This document shows positions 32,011 to 44,682 of a DNA stretch of 64,000 nt, one piece after another (position 1 is the first letter of the stretch; every line of letters starts with the position of its first letter). Source of the stretch: Porodaedalea pini (lineage: Eukaryota > Basidiomycota > Agaricomycetes > Hymenochaetales > Hymenochaetaceae); assembly GCA_002794775.1 (NCBI GenBank), contig NBAY01000006.1, positions 124,001 to 188,000 of the forward strand, read 5' to 3'. The notes beneath the pieces are model-generated. The model made no database searches. It saw nothing but the letters and a program-made list of their open reading frames with translations, and had not been told where the DNA came from. A program made the position numbers and the translations under genes.

Positions 32011-34860
32011 CGGGTGATGGGGACGTGGTGGTTGACTTGCAGGCCGATGGCGGTCATGGCTTGGAGCTTGATCGTAAAAGGGAAACCGAACAGCACCCGT
32101 GTCGGTCGTGTATGGTCATAACCAGGGCGCTGCGTCGGCGTCTACGCTCACGCCCCCGCTGCCGTCTTCCTCGTCGCGCCTCTCGACATTGTTCGAGTGG
32201 ACAAATGTACATAAAGCGAAACAAAGCACAAGCGGCGGCTGATAGCATCAAATGGACCAATGGCCGTAAACACGAAATATTCCCATGGCTCATATCAGTG
32301 AAATGTCTGCATCACGCAAGCGGCGTATCACCTATCACAGGATGCAGATGTCACTCGCATCGGTATCAAAAGATGTCCCTTGCCTCAATTGTCACCTATG
32401 CCAGTTGGCGCTGAGGCGTCGAGACGATCAGTCAAATACATCCACGTCTGCCACAGCTCTCCCTAATACATACGCTTGACGAGCAGCGCCCCAGAAAACA
32501 AGAGCACCTTGGCCACGACTGTGCTTATTCGTGCCTCCTGGCCGGAGACTTGAGTGGAGTCACCGAGGCACTATATCATTGCATTAGTACGGTGCGTCAC
32601 GCTCAAGCATTTATTTCTAGCATTCCCCCCTGTATGTACTTGATCTCATTTTTCCTAGCAGTTGACATCAGACGCGCTGCAGAACAATAGATGAGATGCA
32701 GCTGACCACACTCGCAGACAGATCCAGCTCGCTCGCAGATCTGGCGCTGTCAGAGCTAAACCCTTCTGTCTCTAAACGAACACAAGATCGACTCAATGCA
32801 AAGAAAGGTGTTCATGCTGGGAGATGTCATACGAGCGATCTGGTATAGAGCTGTCTCAGCGCGCTCGCTAGATTTCTTCACAATAACACATCTTGCATCT
32901 GTCCCTCCTCTGCTTCTCATTGACAAACACGAGATCGTATTCATCAAGCGAATAGGATTTTGGAGATGCTGAGACCTCGGTCTCAGTTGTCTCATCTGAC
33001 CCTCCAGATTCACAGGCAAGAGCTACTCCAACTGAAGATGAAGGAACCGCTCAAAGCGCGACTGGACTTCGGTCTTGTTATACATGACGCCGTCCTGTAT
33101 GTTTTTTCATGGAAAGTTCAGGTTCTTTCGTTCGGATGGTAACACTTTTCGATAATATTTTATCATACAAATTCTTAAAACGACTGTCTAGCCCAACGCG
33201 CATCCCTCTTTCTTGGAATCGCATTTACATTTACATTCCTACGTCCTAACATCCTGTGTCTCAGAACCTCAACAAGAGCACGCCAATCCGAACACAAACT
33301 CCCAGCCTGCCCTCATGACGTCCTCAAAATTCAATCCTCCATTCCTCATTCCTCGTCCAGATCCCCCAGATCCCTAGATTTGAGGCTCCCTAGGCCTATC
33401 ATATCAAATTATCAATTATCATTATATCTGCCCGCACGATCTGAACAAGATCGACCCTCCGGAAGTGTGAGCACGCGCGCATCTTTCCTAGTCTCGACTC
33501 GTTGGCCAGAAGGAGATCTTGCGCGCCGAACCTTCTCCCCGGAACGATGAGCACTGCTCTCACTGCTCTCGGGGATGTGGAGGGGCACGTGCGCAATTGT
33601 TCTAAGTGCTGTGCTGTGGGCCATAGCGCGGACACTCGGGCACTTCGGGCGTGGCGAACGGACAGCGGACGCTCGGCTGCGTCCGTCGTAAGTGCACGCA
33701 AGGAGATCCGAGACGCACCCTCTCAGGCTGCAGATCGACGTTCTATCCCTTACATCCGAAATAAATTCTAGTTCTCAACGATCATCGTCGGCCGCCCTCG
33801 TCAAGAGGCCAAGCACCACCGGCGAGCCTCTAAATGGACCTGTATAATAAACCAGCCCCTTCATAATACACTTATACGCCATATGTCTTAGTTTTTTCCT
33901 CTAAACTCTGGAGCGCCTCATGTCAGCCTCGTGCAGATGAACGCTAAAAAAAATATTTGCAACTCTGATAACTTTTTGATCGTGTTATTGATTGAAAATG
34001 GAGAAAAATATCGAATAGAAATAAGAAAAGATGGCGAGCGATGGATCGATTGGCATGACGGACGGACGCTCGGCAAACTTGGTCATGGATACAAACCTCG
34101 GTGACGGCCAAACCTTGATAAGTATTACAACTTCAGCAACAACAAACATATTCAAAGCCAAAATCTTTGCTTTCATATTTGCACCACATCACAGGCGGTA
34201 TCTACAATTACATTGGCTGCGCTATATAAATTCGGAGGATCATTTCCATCCAACTTCACCTTCAGCCCTTGTCAAGACAAATCCAACGGTCAAGGCGAAG
34301 ATGGAGGATGATAGGAGTAGAGGGTAGAAGAGACAGTTCAGTTAGAAAGTGTTCTACAAGTACGATGGGCGGCGAGACACGACAAGAAGGCTTGCAAGGC
34401 GAAGACAAGACAAGACGCGAACAAGGCAAACAAACAAAAAGTATTGAGACGAGGGAGAAATGACTTTTGGAATAAGTAGAACGAAACCGCAAGATGAAAA
34501 TGATGAGAATGGCAAAATGAAGTCCACGAATGGGGGTCTGAAGCACACGAAGCACGACTCCCCAGATGTTTTTCGAAGATGAAGTTGTTGGGAGCGAAGT
34601 GGGTAAGGTACCTGTCAAAGGAGCGAGTGGACGAAGTGGGCCGTCGGCGACGTCGAGTCGGAGGAAGGAGCGTGCGGGTCCAGCGGACACGAGTGTATTA
34701 AAAATAAGAGCAGTCTGGCGCGGTTACGAAATGCGAAGGTCGAAGATCGAAAGCGAAAGCGGCAGCGCCAGGTATTAGATCGCATCGAGGAAATGCAGGT
34801 ATTCAGAGTCGATTAAATTTGTCGTGTCAGAGAAGGATGGGGAACGTCAAGTCACAGAAG
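32011..34860. other. Long intergenic region, no gene supported
   Basis: 2.85 kb upstream of WC-2 and downstream of the BTB-like gene. The left part should contain the WC-2 promoter and 5' UTR. ORFs such as 33,502-33,771 (+), 33,399-33,701 (-) and 34,262-34,690 (-) overlap each other on opposite strands and show no conserved motif. A TATATAA sequence occurs near 34,224, but I cannot link it to a gene. Confidence 0.35.
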
Positions 34861-36099
34861 TCAGGACCTGTGTCTGCGCACGGGCGAGAGTGACGCTACA
34901 TTGGGAGAGTTTCGCGTGCGCGAGCGGCCGCGCGGAGGCTCGTCTTCCATATCCATGTCCATCGTCGCCACGTCGTCACAACTGATCTTCCTCGAAAGCG
35001 TGGACTTGCCAATAGGCTCGTCATCGACGAGCGTCTCGAGCGAACCATCCGTGTCCGACATGCTGTCGTCCGAGTCGTCCTCGTAATCCAAGTACGCATC
35101 CTCGTCCTCATCCTCATACTCCTCATCTTCGTCTGAGCTACTCTCCTCTTCCTCGTCCACGTCACTTCCATACGGAAGAAACCCTTCTTCGCCATCCTCT
35201 CCACAGACAACAGGGGGTACACCTGGACCCATACGTCGGGCGTACCACCGCCCAAGGAAGGCCTTCATGCGCGCGCGCATGCCGAGATATTCCACGTTCC
35301 TCACAACGTCCGCCCAATGCACGGTACCCGCGTCGAGTGCACTCTCGAGGGCGTCAAACGTACCGAAGTACATAAAATGCACAAGGTGTGGGAAAGAGGA
35401 CGGATCCGGAAGCGGAAGGTGAATGATAGGGTGCGTTGCCAGAGAGGGCATGAAGTGTGGCTGTCGGTGTGCAGGGAAAATGGCGCGTGGGAGGGCAGGC
35501 GGCGTATTGGGGGAATCGGGGCACGCGGGTTGAAGTGGGTCTGGCGGGGGCCGACCACTGAAAAGCTCACGGAAAAGCGAGGACTGTGCGAGTAGGTAGT
35601 CGAGATGCAGCTAATAAAAAACGTAAGACGTAAACATCAACGTGCAACACGGAGGAGGGACAAAGGCCAGCGGCCAGCGTACCTTGCTCGTCATTCGAGT
35701 CGGACGCGTCACAGGCGCGACGGGCTCTGTGGCTCGACGGCCCAGACCAGCCAGGCCATGTTGCAGCAACGGCGGGAGGGTCAGGGGGCTATTAGAAGTA
35801 CAATCTGTAGAATTACGCGCATGACGGCGCTGAGGGACGATGGGCACGACTGAAAGGAGGTGCTCGCCGATGAGACTCGCGTGCTTGCAACTGAAAAAAA
35901 GCAAGACTCACTGATCGTGCAGTCGGCGGTGTGCGGCTTGTCCCAGTAGTTTACAGCGAGATTATGGAGCTGGTCGAGGATATACGGGAGGGGGACGTTC
36001 TCGAGAGCGGGGGGCGGGAAGGGACGCGAGAAAGCAGATTGAAAGGGACGATGGCCAGCCTGGGCGCAAAGAACGGGCGAGTTGACTGCCACCATGGTG
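34861..36099 (-). CDS. BTB/POZ-like acidic protein, function unknown
   Basis: Three exons. Exon 1 (MVAVNSPVLCAQAGHRPF to KPHTADCTI) contains LPYILDQLHNLAVNYWDKP. Exon 2 (about 35,690-35,857) is Arg/Pro-rich. Exon 3 begins LHLDYLLAQSSLFRELFSG, the typical BTB/POZ dimerisation helix, and continues HPIIHLPLPDPSSFPHLVHF and MYFGTFDALESAL, as in BTB beta-strand and helix pairs. An acidic, disordered tail follows (DEEEESSSDEDEEYEDEDED, about 35,060-35,160), ending SPVRRHRS. Intron boundaries are GT-AG and keep the frame. BTB proteins usually mediate dimerisation or Cul3 ligase adaptation, but no partner domain is visible, so the role is open. Confidence 0.7.
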
Positions 36100-37111
36100 T
36101 GTTCGAGGGAACTGGTGGCTGTAGTTGAAGACGAAGATAATAAGTAAGAAGTGGAAAGAGAGAGGGAGAGGCGATTGAGCAGGTTGTACCCGTCGTTGCG
36201 GCGCGTGCTGTAATGGGAATTTGTGTTTGTGACGCGTGACAGCCTTATTATTTTATTTATTCTGCACGGCTGCAGCGCACGTGCCGCCTTCCATTCTTCG
36301 CCAGTTCTGCGCGAGATCTTATTGTCAACGCTCAATCTTGTCCGTGAGATCCGTGCCCCCGCAACATCCCAATTGTTGATTTCTGCCCTGCATTCCAATA
36401 GGGGAACACCGCCCGTGTCCACAGCCAGCAGCCCGTCTCTGGCCACGGCACGGCAGGCACATCCCTCCTCAGATCCGTCGAAATATCCAATCTCAGACCT
36501 CTCACAGAACCCAATCTCATCTCTCGTACGAGAAAGAACATTCGACAAAAAGAAAATTGCGTTTGCTTCTACATCGTACAGCACGCACGCTACACAATCA
36601 TTAGACGCCGATTAGCTGGATTAACAGACACATCAAGAAGAGCAGCACGAGAGAGCAGCAATGAAAAGATTCGAAAAGAGTTGAAGTAAGATGAAAGAAG
36701 GAATGTGGACCGTCAGTGTACAGTTTGGTTGCGAGGAACGAATAAGGGAACGGCGGATATATCTACGCTGGTCGCTGGCACGAACCGTTGCTCTGCGGAC
36801 GGTCGTGGTTATCCAGCGGGAATAGAATTAGTCCATGATAAGAGAACGTTACTTAGCGATCAATCGATCAGAGAAAACGGAAGAGCCCACCCAAGGAGCG
36901 CGACAAAGCAACGGCCTATTTGGGATGGTCTCGACAACCTTCTCTGTGACGCTTCGAATTCCAGATGAGAAGAGTGTGGGTATGGATGAGATGCATAGCG
37001 CCCGATCGGGTCTAAGCAGAGGCGCGGAATGGGTGGGACAGAGCAAAGGGCAAAGCAAGAAAACAGGGCAGGACGATCCCAGGTGACAGACACGCGGATT
37101 CGGACGCATCG
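36100..37111. other. Intergenic: BTB-like promoter and PAC1 3' side
   Basis: 1.0 kb between two minus-strand genes. It should hold the promoter of the BTB-like gene (left) and the 3' UTR of PAC1 (right). A minus-strand ORF extends from the BTB-like first exon upstream to 36,584, but that part lacks conservation features and I treat it as 5' UTR. Confidence 0.45.
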
Positions 37112-38828
37112 CTAGGGCGTCCAGACTTTGATGGTTTGGTCGACGCTCCCCGTCGCGACTACATTCACCCGCTTTTCGTCTTCGCCCTTACCATCTGAGG
37201 TTGCACTCGCACCGTTCGGTCTCCCACCGCCAGTCGTCGCACGCCCCCATGCCATGCTCTGCACAAAGTGCCCGTGCGCCTCGACGGTCTTGATGCACCG
37301 CCCAGTTGCAAGCTCCCACACTCGGATCGTCTTGTCGTCGGAGCACGAAAGCAAAAACTTCCCTGTCGGGTGGAACACAAGCGCGCGCACCCAATTATCG
37401 TGACCCGGCTGTACGTAGACCCTTTAGTACACGGCACACGAGAAAAAGTTGGTTCGAAAACTAACAAGTGTACGTATAAGCTGCCCAGTCGACGTATCCC
37501 ATAATTTGATAAATTTGTCACGTCCGCCCGTTGCAGCGTACAGCCCTGGCTGTTTCGACCGGTCGGCAACAATGCCACCCAGTTCTCGTATTGCTGGGTA
37601 TGTATTTGTAGGTGCAAAGACGATTGTCTCGACGACGTTTTCGTGTCCCCGCAGCTCTACTTTTGTATCTCCAGACTGGTAGTCCCATATTCGTGCGGTC
37701 TGCAAAGATTTTGATAACTCGTCAGAATGACGCCCAAGCTCGTATAGATTGTACGGACATGATCATTCGAACAACTTGCTAGTAAGCGGCCGTCGTCCGA
37801 AGGGGACACGCATCGCACCCACTCTCCATGACCGGATAATAACCGTACTTGATGTCTGCATATATTCCATCAAATCCCAATGGAGGAAGCTTATTCGTGG
37901 CTTTAAGACTCACCCTAAGGCAACGTTCCACACGCGTATCGTCCGATCCCTCCCAGCACTGACTATAAAATCGTCCCCCGGCATAAATCGTACAGATGAT
38001 ATACTATGATCATGACCCGCCATGGTCTTTGTGTTCTTCCAGTCATTCTGAGAATCCCAGATCTTGATGAATAAATCAGCCGCGCCAGACACTGTTGCGA
38101 ATTATCAGAGCTCAGTTGAAGTGTTGAAGTGAATGCGTCGATATGTAAGAACACGCACCGAGAAGGTTCCCTTTTGAGTCAAAATCTATATCGTTTACGG
38201 CGCGTGTATGGCCCTTGAGTGTGCGCTCGAACTCGCCCGTCTCCCAGTCCCAAATCTTGATCGTTGCATCGTTACTCGCGGACGCGAGCAGCGAGTACGC
38301 GGGGTGGAACGTGACCTTGGTGATCTCGCCCCTGTGGCCTGTCAAGACGCGTCCAGCAGGTGCTCGCGGTACCCAGTCGGATTGCGACGCGGCGCGCTTC
38401 GCGGGAGACATCGATACCTCCTCTTGCAGTGCAGCGTTGCGGTTCTCCAGGTCCATGATCTGCTCCGCGAACGCGTAGACCAGATTATTGATTGAAGAGC
38501 ACGTGTAAAATCACATCAATGCTGGTTATTCGCGTTCAGCGAGCGATGCAGCAGGGAGCCTGGACGCACCTTCTTCTGCAGTCGGATGACGCTTGTCCAT
38601 TTCTTTTCGAGCAGCAGTGCATATTTGGACTTAGGATCGGGGGTGTAGTCGACGTTTGCCTCGCTCTTGAGCGCGCTGTAGGCCTCGGTGAAGTTCTGGG
38701 AGTGGAGGTATTCCAGGATGGACTTGTGTCTGGAACAAGAGGATCGCGTCACATGGATGGACACGGATAGACTAAAGATGCGTGGCCACATACAGCTCCT
38801 CCTTCTGTCTTTCAGACAGCAGGGACAT
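37112..38828 (-). CDS. PAC1: Dynein regulator LIS1/PAC1 (nudF)
   Basis: Cytoplasmic dynein cofactor for nuclear migration, acting at microtubule plus ends with NudE. Exon 1 [12 protein letters not shown] (38,828) is the family start, then [20 protein letters not shown], a LisH dimerisation motif. A coiled coil follows ([16 protein letters not shown]). Seven WD40 repeats then span to the stop: [132 protein letters not shown], the [13 protein letters not shown] block/[13 protein letters not shown], and [22 protein letters not shown] basidiomycete-style insertion (about 30 residues, Gly/Ala/Asp-rich) lies in the last blade. Several short GT-AG introns. Confidence 0.93.
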
Positions 38829-39699
38829 GTCGGGCGATCCGCGTTGTTTGGCCGCGTCTTCAAAGCGGACAGCGGGTGATAGCAATCACCCTATGAATAC
38901 AAGTGCGACCCGCCCGAGCAGCGCGACACTGAGCGCGTTGTTCAGCAACAAGAGTGAGTTCGACTTGTGTTTCGACCTGACTTGAATGTTACTGTCAGTT
39001 GTTGCGTTACACCAACGCGTGCAGCCCTGAGAATTAATTTCCTTTTCTGATAACTCCTTCTAATTCCCCGTCCTTCGTTAATCACTTCTAAATCGTACTC
39101 TTTATTTCGTTGCGAAGACTCGGAATTGCATACACGCGTCTTTGCGCACCTGCCATCGTATACCCCATAATGAATGACTGACTGTATGCAGCAGGCAGCG
39201 GGCTTGAAGGCTAGTGCTAATGCTTACTTTTGTTTACATGCATTAGGTAGACATGAGGCCGTGTCGTAATGATGTGACTTGCTGAAATTTTTGGGTAAAT
39301 CCTCTTTCTTCCATCCCTTGGCTGCCTGTTCTCTTGCCAACGCCAACTTTCCGATTACCTGCCACCTTCACCGTCGTCGTCGTCGTCGCCGCCGACGCCG
39401 AGAACAAACTGCGTCAAGTGCGGACAAACGTGTAAAGACGGCTTTAGAGAGCGTGTGCAAGACGCACCTCGCTGCACCGGCACAGACTCTTTGGCACCGC
39501 CTGACAACAGCCTTCATCTCCTCTCTCCTCTCTCTCTTCTTACTTTCTCTCTTTCTCTCTCTCCTTCTTGTCTCGGTACTGCTTGACGACATCCTACTAG
39601 CAATCTCTCTCTACTGCATCATCCTGTCTCTTTGAAATTGGTAGAAAAATATCGACGTTCTTGACAGGAATATCTGATCCACGATAATACTTGCACACA
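38829..39699. other. Divergent intergenic region PAC1 / YTH gene, with polypyrimidine tract
   Basis: 871 bp between divergent start codons. A CGT trinucleotide run (39,370-39,390) and a strong CT-rich tract (about 39,515-39,590) precede the YTH start. CT-rich stretches of this kind often lie just upstream of fungal transcription starts. No gene seen. Confidence 0.5.
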
Positions 39700-42455
39700 A
39701 TGTCCAATCACCCCGTTTCACCACCACCCATCCCGCCGAGCTCTCCGCCTGCCGCCGGCGTTCGGCGTGTGCACACCATATCTGCTGCATCGCGCGCAGC
39801 CCGTGCCGGTTCACGGCTTCTGCCCTCAGAGGAAGCGCAGCAGCAACAGGTCTGGAACGACGACGAGGTCGTCGACCACGACTGGGTCGGCGGTGTCGGT
39901 GCCGTCGGCGAGAAAAATGCGGGCCTCCATCGCCAGAGCTCTTTGCCCACACGGTACAACAGGGGTATGTGTGATCAGCTGCGATCCTTTGTGTTATCGG
40001 CCTGACAAATATACCCGCAGCCTTTCCCCGCAGTACCCAGAATCGTCAAGGCGGGACCCTGACGCCGAGGACGATGAACAGTCTGACTGCGATTGCTGCT
40101 GAGCATGGCCATGAGGGCGAAGAAGAGGAATGGGAGAACGATATGAGGGGCTGGAATGGTGGTGACGAGGTAGTGGCATCATTTATTTACATCTGTAATT
40201 CCGATGTCTGACTGTCGCGTCTTGTTCCTTAGCACCTCGATGCTCACGATATGTCGCATTATGCCCACGTCGTCGACTCCCAGTCGGGCTCATCGCAGGG
40301 ACATTCGCCTTTATCGCCCTCCTTCCCTCCGCACACCGCCTCTCCGCCCCCGGCTGAAGTGAATGTAAGGCGTAATCAGTCTTTGACGTACGGCGCGGCT
40401 GCCGGAGGCGTCCGCCGCATGGCGGTGAATCTCCGCCGTTCGGGAACGCTTCAAGCACAGATTGAGCGCCCTCAGGTTGCCTCTTCCGCGTCTCCGCCCA
40501 GCCCGCTCGACAACGAGGAGGATTTCCAGGACGAAGAGCGTTACAATGACGATGACTATCAGTATGCGCTCCTCCAGCAACAGCAGCAGCAGCAGCAGCA
40601 GCAGAACACGTACAACCAACAATCAGGCAATTATACACCGACTTCTTCTATGGGTCGCAACTCACCATGGAGCATGTCGAGCAACACTAACGAATGGAAG
40701 TATGGCGGTAATAACAGCGGATCGAGCGCGATCGACGATGTCCAACGCGCGCTTTCGGCGCTTGAGCTTTCTGGCGCGAATCTCGCGCAGCAGAACCAGA
40801 ACTTCGCGAGCGGCGGTGGAGCGGGTCAGGGTGGCCTCCCGCCGCGCCTGAACCAGCACGGTGTTCCTATCGGCCAAACTTCCGGCCTGCGCCGTCCCGA
40901 TAACGGTTCTGGGAAGGGGAACGGCAACAGCAACGGCAACGGAATCGGCATGGGCATTGGCACGGGCCAACGCGGAGGCACAGACAAACTGCAGCTCGTC
41001 ACCGATATTGATGACGGCAGTATCAAGAGCGGTCCAAACAGTGCCGGTACCAACGTACCCACCATCGGACATGGTCACGGCTTCTCGCAGCACTCGCAGC
41101 AGCGTAGCTCGAACGCGTCTGCGAACGGTCCGTGGGACCAGAAGGAGCGCTCGCTTGGTTCTCGTACGTCGAACCCTAACTTGCAGTACGCCTCGCGCGG
41201 CAACTATGACGCGTCGGGTTTGCCGCCGAACCCATCTGTGCCCGCGCAATACCTCGGCCAGCAGGACGCACAAGGGCAAGGCGCGCGCCTTGGTCCTGTT
41301 ACTTCGTTTGGGCAGAATGCACAAGGTCAATCGCAAGGGCCAGTTAATGCTGGCGGGCAGCAACAAGGTCCTGGATTTATCGGTACACCGCTTGACGTTC
41401 CTTCGCTCATCACAGCGAAGGGCTACAATCCTGCCTCTTTCGACTGCAGGCCCGCTTTCGTAAGTCTAGTCCAGCGATAAGCTCAATTAATAAGCTCAAT
41501 TGTTCTCCTTTTTTTCTGTAGGCTCGGTTCTTCGTCATCAAGTCGTACACCGAAGATGACGTCCACAAATCTTTGAAGTACGAAATCTGGAGCTCCACTG
41601 ATCCCGGTAACAAGCGTCTGGACAAGGCATTCAAAGAAACGGCCGGCCGTGGTCCCATATATCTCTTCTTCAGCGTGAATGCTAGCGGTCACTTTTGCGG
41701 TATGGCGGAGATGATGACAGCTGTAAGTTTTCGCTCGTTTAATTTGTAAGACCTATTATCTTACTAGATGCAATGATCGTTTCAGGTGGACTACACGCGC
41801 AGCAGTACAGTCTGGGCGTCTGACAAGTGGAAGGGCGTGTTCAAGGTCCGGTGGATCTTTGTCCGCGACATTCCGAACGCGAATCTGCGTCACATCAAGC
41901 TCAAGTGAGTACAATCTGAAACGTATCTCCTTCCCTTTTGTTTCCAATCTGTTATGGTATGCGTCATTGGCGGAGGTTGACAAGTTTCGTTGTTTTTTGT
42001 GCAATAGCAACACGCAGGAGCGCAAGCCGGTGACGAACAGCCGCGACACGCAGGAACTTCTGCCCGATGCTGGCCAGGAGATGCTCCGCATTTTCTTCTC
42101 TCATCCTGCGAGGACATCGCTCCTCCAAGACTTTGCATTCTATGAGGTACGTTTCTTACACCCTTCATCCGCATCTTGGCTGTGACCGCCTTTTGTTCAT
42201 CTTGTAGCTTCAGTCCATGCAGAAAATGCAACAGGCTCAGTCACCCGGCTCTCCGCCCAGCAGTCGCAGTCTCCGCAGCCCCAGCTCTCTCAGCAGCACC
42301 CATTTGCGTTGCCCAACCCGTACGCTCAACATCTCGGAATGCCCGGCCAGATGCTGCCTGTGCAGATGAGCTCGCAGTATGCCGTCCAGAACATCATGCG
42401 CAACCCGAGCCCTGTGCCCGTCACGGGGGGCCAGGGCTACGTTGGCAACTTCTAA
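39700..42455 (+). CDS. YTH-domain m6A RNA reader (YTHDF-like)
   Basis: Cytoplasmic RNA-binding protein recognising N6-methyladenosine. The ATG at 39,700 (ACAATGTC) starts [17 protein letters not shown]. After intron 1 (G|gtatgt to gcag|CC) a long low-complexity region follows: poly-Gln (40,576-40,604) and Gly/Asn/Gln-rich stretches, as in YTHDF proteins. The YTH domain (about 41,430-42,150) reads [68 protein letters not shown] and, after an intron, [17 protein letters not shown]. The tryptophans of EIW and of W-A-S-D-K-W match the aromatic cage. The extreme C-terminus is ambiguous: the domain's frame ends at 42,369, whereas a Gln/Pro-rich tail ending GGQGYVGNF and stopping at 42,455 is in another frame (see findings). 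Confidence 0.88.
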
Positions 42456-43428
42456 TCACTGCGAGAACTTGATGCGATCAGTCAGCTTTGTGCATGCCCC
42501 TGAACACGAACTAAGCACAATTGAAACTACAAGGAATCCGAAGGAAACTTAGGGGATCGGATTCGGACGGGGCAAGCACATCAAGATATTTTTTTCTCCT
42601 TTTCACTCACATTTTGGTAAAACATGTATAACGCGCACAGTCCGCTCTGCTGATTTTTTCTATTTATTCTTCTCGTCCTCCTAACGAAGCATCCCTTTTT
42701 TTTGATCTCGCTCCTCATCTCCATTTTATCCATCTTTCTCTCTTCTACATATGCAACAGAAACCATCTTGTATTGCTCTCCCTTCCCCGCTCTGACCACA
42801 TATGCAAGGACTCCTGGATTGTCATCCCGTCGGCTCTGAACGGACGTGAACTATCGCTTGTTCTGAATCGACCCCCCACTTGTATACATTGACACATCCC
42901 ATCTCCCTGTTACAGTCAGCTAGCCAAAGTTTTGATGATGCTATACTTCAGTAGCTACAGTAGTATCTTCCTTTTCTTGCTTCGCCAATAATATTCTTAC
43001 AGCTTACTGATCACGCTCCTCTTCTCATGATTTCTTTTCCTTTCCTTCATTTCCTCCCGTCTTATTTGCGATTGAAAGGAAGTGTGTACGCCGATGTAAT
43101 GTGTGGTCTGGTACAGTACGATAGAATGTCAAATGTCAAGTCAAAGTACCAATAATATTGAAAACCCAAGGATTTCGAGTTGGGGGACGACGTACAGTGA
43201 ACCTTATTTCGGAGGATGTTCGGCGTATATGTCGCACTTTGTGTCTTAGATCTATATATTGTCATGGCCGAAACCCGTTCCACGCAGCTCGCAGCAGCTG
43301 CGGTTCAAGCAATCGTACAAATTATGCTGCGCATAATAAAAATTCCTCACCTCTCGCATTGATTCTGAGCTCTTCATCCTGCTCACTGCTTGAATCTACC
43401 TTGTCAGAGCTGAGGTCTGCTTCGGAAA
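42456..43428. other. Intergenic, CT-rich 3' region
   Basis: Includes the YTH 3' UTR with pyrimidine-rich runs (about 42,590-42,790) and the region before the unknown gene. A short plus-strand ORF beginning at 43,264 (MAETRSTQLAAA) might be a leader exon of the next gene, but no splice join could be fixed. Confidence 0.4.
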
Positions 43429-44682
43429 ATGTCTAAACCTAGAATTCCGCCCACGCGCGAAGGCTATATCTTATGGAAGGAGAAGAGCATTAAAGATGTG
43501 CACGTTCGAGCCTTTGCCTATGTCTGTAGCAGCTTCTTTACGAGCACTAGCGAGATGCTGAATTTTACCCAGACATTCAAGGGCTTAGGGATTAGACACA
43601 TTTTTGATCAAGACCTTGATTCAGATGGTAGAGCTAGAGAAGTTCAAAAGTGAGCTCCCCCTCTCTGATGGTATAGACGAATGCGTCACTGAAAAGTATC
43701 CTCGGTACAGATTTATGTACGACACTCTTACGAAGGAGCTCAGCGTCACCTACTCGGGGACAATCCAGAGTGGTGTTGTGGATGCTCTCTTGAGCATGAT
43801 ACGTGATTCAATCAAAGATGTCCCAGTCGATATTGAGAGTCCACACTACCACACGAAGGAAGTATCTAGACTCTTACAGAACGGGACGGACGGAGTAGAG
43901 AGGTACCGCATAGTCGGGGACGTGCTCGTCACAAATGGCGCTGGGCCGAGGTTTGCCATCGAGACTGCTGTCACTCAATCCTTGTCCACCATCGAGAGCA
44001 AGGTTCAGAAATGGTCCTTATTGCCCTCAATGGCCGGTGTTCTGCTCGTTCAACTGAAGGAGGGCAATGTGTATACGAAGCCTACTACTCGTCCTCGGAA
44101 GAGCGATATCTTTCTCTCAAACTCCTGGGCCTGGCTCAATTATATCGAGGATATCAGCGAGGGGGTTGATCTTTACGACTGTTCCAAACCTGTCATATTT
44201 GCCGACCATGTATGGTTCGGATGCTTGACGTGTGTACTCGAGTTATACGAACGCGACTCCGTGAGTATTCTAAGTATTCTATTGTCCATAAAGTTAACGA
44301 TGCTTCGGCCAGAGCTCCGAGAGCTCCCAATGTATAATGACGAAGCAATATGTAAGGCCAAGCTATTTTTGTTCTGGAACTAGACGGATGACCACAGAAC
44401 ATGTAGGAATTCACGGTGACAGGGACAGGGCAAGAAATCGAAGCTACGGAAGAGCTCGAAGTTTTTCAGGAGCGCTTCTCACAGATATGGAGGGAAGCCA
44501 TTAACGGGGACTCCTTAGAAGGCTTCAAGCCGTTCGAGTTTGATTGGAAACAGCTCTCCGAGTGCATCTCCAGGACCAGGCTCAGGCAGGCCTACGAAAG
44601 ATACCGAGCATGGTTCACGTCCGGATCGAAGTGTGGTGCTTCTTCCCTTGGGAAAAGGCGCCGAGTCGTTAATGGCTCGTGA
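43429..44682 (+). CDS. Unrecognised protein, possibly PD-(D/E)XK-like
   Basis: No family recognised with confidence. The segment 43,604-44,260 encodes KFKSELPLSDGIDECVTEKY through ELYERDS, then a 146-bp GT-AG intron joins it to EFTVTGTGQEIEATEELEVF and a C-terminus ending KRRRVVNGS (44,682). One block, PRFAIETAVTQSLSTIESKV followed by QKW and VLLVQLKE, looks like the pattern 'hydrophobic-E-x(3)-S/T-Q-S-x(5)-K' seen in fungal restriction-endonuclease-fold proteins; this is only a visual resemblance. The upstream ORF MSKPRIPPTREGYILWKEKS (43,429) is in a different frame, so either an unidentified intron joins the two or the true start is near 43,604-43,625. Expression is plausible because both exons have gene-like composition. 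Confidence 0.5.

Noticed and set aside
34262..34690. Minus-strand ORF of 142 codons with hydrophobic stretches
   Set aside because: No conserved motif, no splice partners, overlapping opposite-strand ORFs; hydrophobicity comes from the T-rich sequence.
35781..36584. Minus-strand ORF of 267 codons as a longer start for the BTB-like protein
   Set aside because: The region upstream of the ATG at 36,099 has no conserved features and the ORF reads through an evident GT-AG intron. The shorter spliced model restores a BTB helix.
40662..41366. Minus-strand ORF of 234 codons in the YTH gene
   Set aside because: Antisense shadow of the low-complexity Gly/Asn/Gln region of the YTH protein.
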